Of a stretch of DNA of 59,271 nucleotides, positions 52,165 to 59,271 are shown in pieces. How positions within the stretch are numbered: the stretch's first letter is position 1; every line of letters starts with the position of its first letter. Source of the stretch: an uncultured Clostridia bacterium (GTDB taxonomy: Bacteria > Bacillota > Clostridia > Oscillospirales > CAG-272); NCBI GenBank assembly GCA_947625805.1, contig CANQPT010000007.1:1-59271 (forward strand), written 5' to 3'. The notes under the pieces are model-generated. The model made no database searches. It saw nothing but the letters and a program-made list of their open reading frames with translations, and was not told the origin of the DNA. The position numbers were made by a program, and so were the translations under genes.

Positions 52165-53328
52165 ATGGACTATCAGAAGATCCTTTCCCGCAAGGTGGTG
52201 GAGATGAAGCCGTCCGGTATCCGCAAGTTTTTTGATATGCTTTCGGATCGTAAGGACGTCATCGGTTTGACGGTCGGCCAGCCCGATTTCGTCACCCCAT
52301 GGCACATCCGCGACGCCGCCATTCGCTCGATCGAAAAGGGAAAGACCTATTATACATCCAACAGCGGCACGCTTGAGCTGCGCGGCGAGATATGCCGCTA
52401 TATGCAGCGCCGGTACGGCCTTGCCTATGACCCCGCCCGCGAAACCATCGTCACGGTGGGCGGAAGCGAGGCCATCGATCTTGCGGTGCGGGCCTGTGTC
52501 GCTCCGGGAGATGAGGTCATCATCCCGGTACCCTCTTTTGTTTGTTACGGGCCGATCGTGACTCTGGCGGGCGGTGAGCCGGTCTATGTGGAGTGCACCG
52601 AGCAAAATCGCTTTCGCCTGACCGCCGACCAGTTACGCGCGGCCATCACCGACAAGACCAAAATGCTGATCCTGCCTTTTCCCAACAATCCCACCGGCGC
52701 GATTTTAGAGCAAGACGACCTGCGTGAAATTGCAAAGGTGCTGTGGGATACCGACATTCTCGTGCTCTCGGACGAGATCTACGCCGAGTTGACCTATGGG
52801 CGGGAACATCGTTCGATCGCGTCTATGCCCGGTATGTGGGAGCGCACGATCATCGCCAGCGGATTTTCCAAGGCATATGCCATGACCGGATGGCGGATCG
52901 GTTATACTCTCTCTCCGCCCGAGATCACGGCGCAGATGCTCAAGATCCATCAGTATGCCATCATGTGTGCGCCCACCATCAGCCAGTTGGCGGCGGCCGA
53001 GGCTATGAAAAACGGGGACGAGGATATCGCCTACATGACCGGACAGTACGATCAGCGCAGAAAGTTGCTGTTAAACGAGCTGCGGACAATGGGCTTACCC
53101 TGTTTTGAGCCTCAGGGAGCCTTCTACGTTTTCCCGAATATCAGTAAATTCGGCCTGTCCAGCGATGAATTCTGCGAACGCTTGTTGAATGAGGCCGGCG
53201 TGGCCATCATTCCGGGAACCGCTTTCGGGCCGGGCGGAGAGGGCTTTGCCCGTATCTCCTACGCCTATTCGGTCAAGCATCTGCTGGCGGCAACCGAAAA
53301 AATGCGGGAATTTTTGCAGAAGTTGTAG
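52165..53328 (+). CDS. Class I/II pyridoxal-phosphate aminotransferase
   Basis: 387 residues. PLP Lys236 in ASGFSKAYAMTGWRIGY, NNPTG (174-178), SDEIYAELTYG and the C-terminal GEGFARISYAYS with substrate-binding Arg. AspC/PatA-type fold; acceptor unknown. ATG abuts the regulator's stop. Relation to YugH-type aminotransferases is by context and layout. Confidence 0.94.
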   Translation: MDYQKILSRKVVEMKPSGIRKFFDMLSDRKDVIGLTVGQPDFVTPWHIRDAAIRSIEKGKTYYTSNSGTLELRGEICRYMQRRYGLAYDPARETIVTVGGSEAIDLAVRACVAPGDEVIIPVPSFVCYGPIVTLAGGEPVYVECTEQNRFRLTADQLRAAITDKTKMLILPFPNNPTGAILEQDDLREIAKVLWDTDILVLSDEIYAELTYGREHRSIASMPGMWERTIIASGFSKAYAMTGWRIGYTLSPPEITAQMLKIHQYAIMCAPTISQLAAAEAMKNGDEDIAYMTGQYDQRRKLLLNELRTMGLPCFEPQGAFYVFPNISKFGLSSDEFCERLLNEAGVAIIPGTAFGPGGEGFARISYAYSVKHLLAATEKMREFLQKL

Positions 53329-53366
53329 GTTTATCTGTGCTCTTAAAAAATTTTTTTGGAAAATAC

Positions 53367-53395
53367 TTGACAAGGGCAAAAGAATAGACTATAAT
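53367..53395 (+). promoter_or_regulatory. Promoter of the SPATG surface protein
   Basis: TTGACA (53367-53372), 17-base spacer, TATAAT (53390-53395): a perfect consensus. Confidence 0.9.
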
Positions 53396-53433
53396 AAGAG
53401 ACAGCAAAAAAAGTTTTTATGAAAGGATACACC

Positions 53434-53856
53434 ATGAAAAAGATTATTGCTTTGGCGCTTGCGCTTGTATTGATGCTTGCAATTTCTGTTCCTGTTTTTG
53501 CAGAGGACAGCCCGGAGAATCCCGGCGAAAAGTTCAATGTTACCGTGAACGGAAGTCACGCATCATACACGAAAAACGAAGACGGTACTATTACATTCAC
53601 CACGGATGACGAGTCCGCTTTTAAGGGCTGGGTAATCGAAGGTAAGTATGAGATTGTTTCCGGTTCTCTTGACTCCCCCACTCTCGTGGTCAGACCCCTT
53701 TCTGACCTCAAAGCAACTTTGAACGGGGAAAAGGTTCCCTCGGGCGACGATAAATCTCCCGCGACCGGTAATAATCCGGCAGTCTTTGCAATTCTCGCAC
53801 TGTGCTCCCTTGCGGGTGCTGCATATGCGACAAAGCGTGCCGTTACCAACGCATAA
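53434..53856 (+). CDS. Small secreted protein with SPATG sorting signal
   Basis: 140 residues. Signal peptide MKKIIALALALVLMLAISVP. A short exported domain follows, then GDDKSPATGNNP, a hydrophobic helix (AVFAILALCSLAGAAYA) and a basic tail (TKRAVTNA): a sorting signal of the SPxTG kind cut by class B sortases in clostridia (as in C. difficile). AAAGGA serves the ATG at 53434. The mature exposed part is about 90 residues. Strong promoter and terminator. Next gene is a class B sortase, its likely processing enzyme. Confidence 0.85.
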   Translation: MKKIIALALALVLMLAISVPVFAEDSPENPGEKFNVTVNGSHASYTKNEDGTITFTTDDESAFKGWVIEGKYEIVSGSLDSPTLVVRPLSDLKATLNGEKVPSGDDKSPATGNNPAVFAILALCSLAGAAYATKRAVTNA

Positions 53857-53878
53857 CAAACAACACTTGGAAAAATCG

Positions 53879-53912
53879 GCCCTACCCGCATTGCGGGTAG
53901 GGCTTTATTTTC
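53879..53912 (+). terminator. Terminator between surface protein and sortase (likely leaky)
   Basis: 11-bp perfect stem GCCCTACCCGC with its complement, loop ATT, then TTTATTTT. The sortase start codon is only 21 bases later. Confidence 0.85.
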
Positions 53913-53924
53913 GGAGAAAATCAA

Positions 53925-54713
53925 ATGGGAAAAATCCTATGGCGGATTCTTGCCGTACTCGCTTTTCTTATATTTGCCGTAAGCACGGTTTTTCTGGTAC
54001 TCAGCCTGCGCGGCTGTGAGGGAGATCTCGATCCCTACCGCAATTCGGACGCCACCCAGCCGTCGTATCAGCCGACGGAAGAGACGCCCACCGAGGCGCC
54101 GCCTACCGAGCCGGAACTGCCGGAAAATCCCATCGAATTTTCCGAACTTACGGAGGTCAATCCGGATATTTACGCTTGGATCAAGGTGCCCGGAACTCCC
54201 ATCGACTATCCCGTATTGCAAAGCGACGAGCAGGAGAACTACTACCTGCGGCGCGACTTTACCGGCGCTTACAGCGTATCCGGCTGCATTTTCTCTCAAT
54301 ATCTGAACCAAAAGGATTTTTCCGATCCCAATACGATTTTGTACGGACACTATATGTTCGACGGTACCTTTTTCGGCTCGCTGCACGATTTCCGCGACGC
54401 GGATTTCTTCGATCAAAACCGATATATATACATATATCTTCCGGGAAAGATTTTGACCTATGAGATTTTTGCGGCTTATGAATATGACAATCGCCATATT
54501 CTAAAGGCTTTCAATTTTGACGATAAGGCGGTCTTTGAGGAGTATTTGCAATCCTGCATGGATCCACGATCCATGAACCGCAATGTGCGAAAGGACGTGA
54601 AACTGACCACCGACGACCGACTGCTTACACTGAGCACCTGCGTGCAGACCAGCGATCCTGAGCGAAGATATCTTGTACAGGGGGTGTTGATTGATGAACA
54701 GCCAACCAAATAA
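53925..54713 (+). CDS. srtB: Class B sortase
   Basis: 262 residues. N-terminal membrane anchor (about 6-28), Pro/Thr-rich linker (40-70), sortase barrel with His142 (YGHYMF), Cys239 (LSTCVQ) and Arg247/248 (ERRYLVQG). Transpeptidase; the protein encoded just upstream carries a matching SPATG signal. CGGAGA precedes the ATG. No separate promoter is visible, so it relies on read-through. Overlaps the LCP gene by 20 bases. Confidence 0.93.
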   Translation: MGKILWRILAVLAFLIFAVSTVFLVLSLRGCEGDLDPYRNSDATQPSYQPTEETPTEAPPTEPELPENPIEFSELTEVNPDIYAWIKVPGTPIDYPVLQSDEQENYYLRRDFTGAYSVSGCIFSQYLNQKDFSDPNTILYGHYMFDGTFFGSLHDFRDADFFDQNRYIYIYLPGKILTYEIFAAYEYDNRHILKAFNFDDKAVFEEYLQSCMDPRSMNRNVRKDVKLTTDDRLLTLSTCVQTSDPERRYLVQGVLIDEQPTK

Positions 54714-55764
54714 CACCGACCCCAAAACTCCGGGGGGCAAAAAAAGACGTATCAAGCGGGCGGTCATCGGCATTCTGATCGGACTTGTCTCGCTCGTCCT
54801 GTTGACCGTGCTCATTTGTGCGATCACAGTCGCTGTACTGTATCATCAAGGGAAAAACTCACTGACCGTTCCATCGGAGGATTTTTCGGTCACTGCTCCC
54901 TCGGGTGTAGAGATGGAAAACGACGGTACTGTGGTGCGGTACAACGGAAAGCGATACCGTTATAATCAAAATACGGTTGCGTTTCTCTTGATCGGCACCG
55001 ATAAAGAAACTTTTGACGAGCAGAACGATGCGGGTCTGAACGGACAGGCGGACGCTGTCTACCTTGCGGTATTGGACACCGAAAAGGGCAGTGTGGATCT
55101 GGTGGTGGTGTCGCGGGACAGCATGGTCGAGGTGAACGTTTACTCTCCCGAAGGGGCGCTCGTGGGCACAGAACGGATGCAGCTCTGTCTTTCCTACGCT
55201 TACGGCGACGGAAAGGAGAGCAGCTGCGAGAACACTCTGCGTTCGGTTTCCAGACTGCTGTACGGTATTCCGATCCAGTCCTATCTGGCGATCGATTTAG
55301 ACGCAGTGGGCGTACTGGTCGACGCGGTCGGCGGGGTCGACGTGCCCGAGTACGCCGACAATTACACCCGTAAAACCGACAATACGGTCACTCTGTCCGG
55401 GGACAGCGCGCTACGGTATGTGCGCGCGCGGGATACCGCCGTCCTTGACTCCAACAACGTCCGTATGGAGCGGCAGATGGCCTTTATCAGTGCATTTGTC
55501 AACAAGGCGGTCGCCCAAACCAAACGCAGCGTCGGCACACCGCTTGACCTTTACAATGCGCTGAACGGCTATATGGTCACCGATATTACGCCGGGCGAGG
55601 TCACCTATCTTGCGGTCAACTATCTGGGCGGGGCACAGAATATGCGTATCCATACCGTTCCGGGTCAGGTCGTAAAGGGTGAGAAATACGCCGAATTTAT
55701 ACTCGATGAAGCCGCGCTTTACGAATTGGTTTTAGAATTGTTCTACGTCGAGGAAGAAGCATAA
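54694..55764 (+). CDS. LytR-CpsA-Psr (LCP) family protein
   Basis: 356 residues. Cytoplasmic basic N-terminus, membrane helix (about 22-48, GILIGLVSLVLLTVLICAITV), then the LCP domain: LLIGTDKETFD, ADAVYLAVLDTEKG, RDSMVEV, and ALRYVRARDTAVLDSNNVRMERQ. Attaches wall teichoic acid or a related polymer from lipid carrier to peptidoglycan. Start ATG 54694 with GGGGGTG. Follows the sortase; pairs logically with TagO in this window. Confidence 0.93.
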   Translation: MNSQPNNTDPKTPGGKKRRIKRAVIGILIGLVSLVLLTVLICAITVAVLYHQGKNSLTVPSEDFSVTAPSGVEMENDGTVVRYNGKRYRYNQNTVAFLLIGTDKETFDEQNDAGLNGQADAVYLAVLDTEKGSVDLVVVSRDSMVEVNVYSPEGALVGTERMQLCLSYAYGDGKESSCENTLRSVSRLLYGIPIQSYLAIDLDAVGVLVDAVGGVDVPEYADNYTRKTDNTVTLSGDSALRYVRARDTAVLDSNNVRMERQMAFISAFVNKAVAQTKRSVGTPLDLYNALNGYMVTDITPGEVTYLAVNYLGGAQNMRIHTVPGQVVKGEKYAEFILDEAALYELVLELFYVEEEA

Positions 55765-55777
55765 ATCAAAAACAGTC

Positions 55778-55809
55778 AAAAGGGACCGCCCGCCGGGTGG
55801 TCCCTTTCT
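55778..55809. terminator. Bidirectional terminator between LCP and SASP genes
   Basis: AAAGGGACC-G-CCC and GGG-T-GGTCCCTTT, about 13 bp with one G-T, loop GCC. Serves both the LCP and the SASP gene. Confidence 0.85.
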
Positions 55810-55825
55810 TTGCAAATAAGTGAAC

Positions 55826-56026
55826 TTATTTGCTCTTAATGTCGTTCTCGTACTTCTCGATCATCTTCTTGACCATCTGGCCACCGACCGAGCCGGCCTG
55901 ACGGGAAGTGAGGTCGCCGTTATAACCGTCTTTCAGGTTAACGCCGACTTCGCTTGCAGCTTCCATCTTGAACTTGTCAAGGGCAGCTCTTGCTTCAGGC
56001 ACGACATTCTTAGAGTTCTTAGACAT
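55826..56026 (-). CDS. Alpha/beta-type small acid-soluble spore protein
   Basis: 66 residues. SASP hallmark: NVVPEARAALDKFKMEAASE and a germination-protease-like site, plus VNLKDGYNGDLTSRQAGSVGGQMVKKMIE. Binds and protects spore DNA. AAGGAG is seven bases before the ATG at 56026; a frame extending to 56056 has no site. Shows that the organism forms spores. Divergent from the ABC operon; I found no clear sigma-G promoter. Confidence 0.95.
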   Translation of the reverse strand: MSKNSKNVVPEARAALDKFKMEAASEVGVNLKDGYNGDLTSRQAGSVGGQMVKKMIEKYENDIKSK

Positions 56027-56158
56027 TTCTTTACTCCTTGTGTCTTGTTGCATCAATCTATATCATCGAGCACTACTTGATTTCGCGCTCTGCTATTATT
56101 ATAAACATACGTTTTGCAGTTATTAGTGGTAATATTTTTCAAAATCAACTTTTTTCTC

Positions 56159-56187
56159 TTGACAAAAGACGTAATGCGTGATAGAAT
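56159..56187 (+). promoter_or_regulatory. Promoter of the ABC transporter operon
   Basis: TTGACA (56159-56164), 17-base spacer, TAGAAT (56182-56187) with extended TGA. Confidence 0.83.
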
Positions 56188-56241
56188 ATCTGTACTAATA
56201 CGAATAATACGGTTATAAACCGCAAAGAAAGAAGGAGAGTT

Positions 56242-56790
56242 ATGACGTTTTTGAAAAAAATCAATCGGGGGCTGGTCATTCTCATCGCGTTGGTGCTTGG
56301 GATCGCCTGCTATCTGACCGGACTGCATTTTGCGCGCAAAGAGGACAGGGCACAGATCGAAGACCTGCTGCAGACCTATTTGGGTGTACTGCAAAAGGAT
56401 CTTCCGCTGACCGATACGCCGGAAGCGGCGGAAGATGCGGCAAAGGAACATCAGAAAGAATTTTTCGCAGATGAACGGGAATATGAACCGATCGCATCAC
56501 AGCTGCGCGAGTTGTACCAACTGCAAGAAGAGCGCGGCGGCATAAGTTCTGCCGTTCTGTCACTTACGCGCATGGAATCGGTGTACTTTGAGGGAGATAC
56601 CGCTGTCGTGACCACCCCCGTAAGTACGAACATAGAAGCGGACGGGGACTTGGCCGACGCACTTTATACCGGCCGGATCTTTGCGGAGTTTTCTCTGCAA
56701 AAGGTGAACGGGGAATGGAAACTGTATTATTATGACCTGTGGTTTTATGACGGGGGAGGATCGCGGAATGGAAGCACTTTTACATATTGA
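56242..56790 (+). CDS. Membrane-anchored protein of unknown function, ABC operon
   Basis: 182 residues. Membrane helix (about 10-30, GLVILIALVLGIACYLTGL), then a helical region (DRAQIEDLLQTYLGVL) and a C-terminal beta region (DTAVVTTPVSTNI, EFSLQKVNGEWKLYYYDL) that resembles an NTF2-like or DUF4878-type fold; not certain. AAGGAG precedes the ATG. Overlaps the ATPase gene by 23 bases. May be an accessory of the transporter. Confidence 0.78.
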   Translation: MTFLKKINRGLVILIALVLGIACYLTGLHFARKEDRAQIEDLLQTYLGVLQKDLPLTDTPEAAEDAAKEHQKEFFADEREYEPIASQLRELYQLQEERGGISSAVLSLTRMESVYFEGDTAVVTTPVSTNIEADGDLADALYTGRIFAEFSLQKVNGEWKLYYYDLWFYDGGGSRNGSTFTY

Positions 56791-57682
56791 GCATTTGAAT
56801 AAGGCCTTCGGCTCTCACAGGGCCGTGAGCGATCTGTCCCTGTCGGTGAATGCCGGCGAGGTGTTTGGCTTTCTCGGCCCCAACGGAGCGGGAAAGACTA
56901 CCACCATCAAAATGATCATGGGCTTTCTCACCCCTGACTCGGGCAGTATCCGCGTGGCGGGGTACGATCACAAAAAGCAATACACCAAGGCAATGGGATG
57001 CTTGGGGGGCATCGTGGAAAATCCCGAAATGTTCAAGGAATTTTCCGGAAGAAGAAACATTGAGATGTATGCGCGCCTGCACGGCAAGATCCCAAAGGAG
57101 CGCATCGACGAGGTGATCGAACTGGTGGGCATGACCGAGCGCCAGAACGACATTGTCAAGCGGTATTCGCTGGGTATGAAGCAGCGCATCGGACTTGCCC
57201 AGGCGCTGGTGCACAAGCCAAAGGTACTGATCTTAGACGAACCTACCAACGGTCTCGATCCCACAGGGATCAAGGAACTGCGTGAGATCTTAGTACGCCT
57301 TGCGCACGAGCAAGGCGTGGCGGTCATGGTGTCCAGTCATCAGTTGTTTGAAATGCAGATGATGTGCGATCGGGTCGGCATGATCGAACGCGGCCGTATG
57401 CTGGGGGTGGAAAGCGTTGAAACCCTCATGCACGCCGGCGCGAGCCGCTACCGCTTCCGGATCGGAGAGGGGCAGGCGGTGGATTTGGCGCTGGGCGAGG
57501 AGCAGGAGCGGATTTTATCCTGCGAGGGAAATCTTCTCGAGTTGCGGGCAGAGGAGGAAGAAGTCCCGGCACTGACAAAAAAATTGGTTGACGGCGGTAT
57601 TGCGCTGTACGGGATCGAGCGGGTCGACCGTTCGCTTGAGGACGCATATATCCGGATCATGGGAGGAGAAAAAGATGCGTAA
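56768..57682 (+). CDS. ABC transporter ATP-binding protein
   Basis: 304 residues. Walker A GPNGAGKTTTIK, signature RYSLGMKQRIG, Walker B KVLILDEPTNGLDPTG and His-loop SSHQLFE. CcmA-type ATPase of an ABC-2 exporter. A C-terminal domain (about 220-304) is typical. ATG 56768 with GGAGGAT. The ATG of the permease overlaps its end by eight bases. Confidence 0.95.
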   Translation: MEALLHIEHLNKAFGSHRAVSDLSLSVNAGEVFGFLGPNGAGKTTTIKMIMGFLTPDSGSIRVAGYDHKKQYTKAMGCLGGIVENPEMFKEFSGRRNIEMYARLHGKIPKERIDEVIELVGMTERQNDIVKRYSLGMKQRIGLAQALVHKPKVLILDEPTNGLDPTGIKELREILVRLAHEQGVAVMVSSHQLFEMQMMCDRVGMIERGRMLGVESVETLMHAGASRYRFRIGEGQAVDLALGEEQERILSCEGNLLELRAEEEEVPALTKKLVDGGIALYGIERVDRSLEDAYIRIMGGEKDA

Positions 57683-59165
57683 AATAATGATTTTGTGGAG
57701 AAATGAGATGGCGCGCATCACCCGTCGGGTGTTTGTGATGGTGCTTTGCATTCTCATGGTTGCTCTGACTTTCTTATTGTGCGGCGGTATGCGCTTACTC
57801 ATATATTTTTCCGAGCAGGACTCGGGCAATTATAAAACGGACCGAAGCGCTCTTGATCAGGCGATCGAGGAAAGCCGGTCGTCCAAACAAGCGCTTTCCG
57901 CCGAACTTGGAACGCTTAGCGAAGAAGATGAGAAATACGCGGAAGTGCAAGATGAACTATATCATGTGACCGAGCAATACGAGTATTACTGCCTGCTGAA
58001 AGAAAGCGGGTGTGACGACGTTTCTTACCCGGATTATCTCGATACCTGTGCGATGAATCTTGCTGTCTATCGCGCGTCGATGCAGGTGTACGGCGAGTGC
58101 GATCTGATTTATGAGGATACGATAAAAACCTACGAGGCAATCCTCAAAGACAAAAAATATGAGGACTATATCGCGTTGCAGAAAGAGTTGGTCGATCGGG
58201 CAGAGGGTGCGTCGGACGAGGAAAAGGCGATCGAAAAGCAGGGGCTGGATTACACCTATCAGGTCGATCCAAAGGGCGAAATTTACGATTGCCCGGATGT
58301 CGATACATGGAAAAATGCGAAACTCGGGCTTCTCTACAATCGGTACGATTTAGCCGGGCAAAAGCGTCCGCTCAACCGGGAGCGCAAGCAACAATTGATT
58401 GATCAGATCGCCATTTGCGAATACAAGTTTGAGCATGGACTTGCCGAGACCTTTCCCAAAACGACAGAGCAGGACATGGTTAAGACCGTGGTCAGCCTGG
58501 CAAAGGGACTCAGTTGTTCGTTCTTGCTGTTCTTACTGCTGATCTTGGCGGGCAGCGGGATCTCGGGGGATATTTCGAGCGGAGCGGTCAAGGGCTTGAT
58601 CATCGCACCGGTCAGACGCTCGCAGATCTTTGCCGGAAAGGCGCTGGCTCTGCTGACCGTGGGCGTGGTCGGTTCGCTCCTTTGTTTTGTTACCACCACG
58701 GCGGCTTTCTCCTGCTTTTTCGGAATATCGAATCTTCCGGTCTATATTTATGCGGTGAACGGCACGGCGCACGCACTGCCGGGCGCGGTCTACCTCTTGG
58801 CACGGATCTTTGTCGATCTTATCCCGGCGCTGGGCATGGCCGCCTTTGCAATGATGCTGTCCGCTCTTACCCGCAACACCGCCGCATCGGTTGGGATTTC
58901 GATCGCCTGCTATTATCTTTCAAACCTTGGGGCGTCTTTCCTGCAAACCGGACTGTTCCGTGGTGAGTGGATCAAGTTTTTACCCATTCAGCATCTGGAT
59001 CTTTTTAATGCGTTTTTCCCGTTTGACTCATCAGAGGGCTTATTCGGATCTATGTCCGCCTCTGTCCCCACGCCAAGCCTGACGTTCTCGCTTGTCTATC
59101 TCGTAGTGGCGACACTGGTCTTTGGATATACCGCCTTTGATTCTTTCACAAGACGGGATATTTGA
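57675..59165 (+). CDS. ABC-2 type permease with large extracytoplasmic domain
   Basis: 496 residues. First membrane helix (about 16-43) is followed by an extracytoplasmic, helical domain (about 50-270, for example SRSSKQALSAELGTLSEED), then five or six helices (about 280-490). An ABC-2 permease working with the ATPase upstream; cargo unknown (lipid, peptide or drug). GGAGGAG serves the ATG. Confidence 0.9.
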   Translation: MRKIMILWRNEMARITRRVFVMVLCILMVALTFLLCGGMRLLIYFSEQDSGNYKTDRSALDQAIEESRSSKQALSAELGTLSEEDEKYAEVQDELYHVTEQYEYYCLLKESGCDDVSYPDYLDTCAMNLAVYRASMQVYGECDLIYEDTIKTYEAILKDKKYEDYIALQKELVDRAEGASDEEKAIEKQGLDYTYQVDPKGEIYDCPDVDTWKNAKLGLLYNRYDLAGQKRPLNRERKQQLIDQIAICEYKFEHGLAETFPKTTEQDMVKTVVSLAKGLSCSFLLFLLLILAGSGISGDISSGAVKGLIIAPVRRSQIFAGKALALLTVGVVGSLLCFVTTTAAFSCFFGISNLPVYIYAVNGTAHALPGAVYLLARIFVDLIPALGMAAFAMMLSALTRNTAASVGISIACYYLSNLGASFLQTGLFRGEWIKFLPIQHLDLFNAFFPFDSSEGLFGSMSASVPTPSLTFSLVYLVVATLVFGYTAFDSFTRRDI

Positions 59166-59170
59166 TATTC

Positions 59171-59196
59171 AAAAGGAGGGCGCGAAAGCGCCCTTC
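59171..59196 (+). terminator. Hairpin after the ABC permease
   Basis: Imperfect stem AAGGAGGGCGC/GCGCCCTTCT with a GAAA tetraloop (9 bp plus one bulge); no T-run directly after it. Confidence 0.55.
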
Positions 59197-59209
59197 TCAG
59201 CCTGAAGAC

Positions 59210-59238
59210 AAAGTCCTGAAAAGGGCTTTGTTTTTTAG
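59210..59238 (+). terminator. Terminator at the end of the ABC operon
   Basis: ACAAAGTCC and GGGCTTTGT pair over 9 positions with one G-T wobble, loop TGAAAA, followed by a run of T. Confidence 0.85.
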
Positions 59239-59255
59239 GTAAGAAGTGGTATAAT
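59228..59255 (+). promoter_or_regulatory. Promoter of a gene beyond the right edge
   Basis: TTGTTT (59228-59233), 16-base spacer, TATAAT (59250-59255) with TGG extended -10. Its gene starts outside the window. Confidence 0.65.
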
Positions 59256-59271
59256 AGAAGCAGTAAAAGGG

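Overview
The window is a stretch of bacterial chromosome from a spore-forming Gram-positive of the class Clostridia, probably an Oscillospiraceae/Ruminococcaceae-type lineage with moderately high G+C. The evidence is an alpha/beta-type small acid-soluble spore protein, a SpoIID/LytB-domain protein, two class B sortases, SLH-anchored surface proteins, a LytR-CpsA-Psr protein, sigma-A-like promoters (TTGACA/TATAAT, often with an extended TGn -10) and strong GGAGG ribosome-binding sites. There are no phage, IS or CRISPR structures; almost everything is chromosomal core plus surface-protein genes. No gene-free stretch exceeds 300 bases; the larger gaps hold promoters, hairpins or leaders, listed below.

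Layout. 1-1.1 kb: larB and the 5' part of larC (nickel-pincer cofactor), minus strand. 1.25-4.1 kb: a sigma-70-family gene broken by an in-frame TAA, then an MFS transporter whose promoter predicts a leaderless mRNA. 4.2-7.6 kb: minus-strand operon trpS - tagO-like - GH13 glycosidase, the last with a 5' frameshift. 7.7-9.1 kb: a membrane protein coupled to a cysteine-rich zinc-ribbon-like protein. 9.3-15.6 kb: tig-clpP-clpX (protein folding and quality control), then trkA-trkH (potassium uptake), all minus. 15.9-17.8 kb: DUF5662 protein, class B sortase, YbjQ-family protein. 17.9-19.0 kb: gap. 19.1-20.1 kb: an unrecognised PAS-like protein. 20.1-25.7 kb: minus-strand DUF4091 glycosidase-like protein, a secreted DUF4832-like/SLH protein and a PrsA-type lipoprotein foldase. 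26-27.9 kb: RNase J behind a structured leader with a 9-codon ORF and a terminator hairpin. 28-32.3 kb: TetR regulator, PutP-type symporter, Na/Pi cotransporter. 32.3-38.5 kb: DUF3789-like small protein, topB, MATE exporter, tRNA-Lys, DUF378, and a DUF4097/HAAS pair. 38.6-41.7 kb: trmB, rpsT with a structured leader, and an LRR/SLH surface protein.

41.9-51.6 kb is one long plus-strand operon with overlapping or nearly touching genes: Gfo/Idh oxidoreductase, coaE, M18 aminopeptidase, prfA, tsaC, a GyrA/ParC-type topoisomerase subunit, a small secreted protein and a SpoIID-domain protein. 51.7-53.3 kb: Lrp-type regulator with an aminotransferase. 53.4-55.8 kb: a short secreted protein with an SPATG sorting signal, its likely class B sortase and an LCP wall-polymer ligase. 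55.8-59.2 kb: SASP, and an ABC transporter operon with a 182-residue membrane-anchored protein.

Themes: (i) envelope building: TagO, LCP, sortases, SLH proteins and PrsA fit one surface-display picture; (ii) RNA-level control: leaders before rnj and rpsT, interleaved repeats after gap, an SD-hairpin arrangement before the DUF4091 gene, two leaderless mRNAs; (iii) a dispersed family of at least five long hairpins at gene 3' ends that share a flanking sequence. I found no clear-cut new defence or mobile system. The strongest leads for something undescribed are the rnj leader, the rpsT leader, the hairpin family and the interrupted sigma gene.
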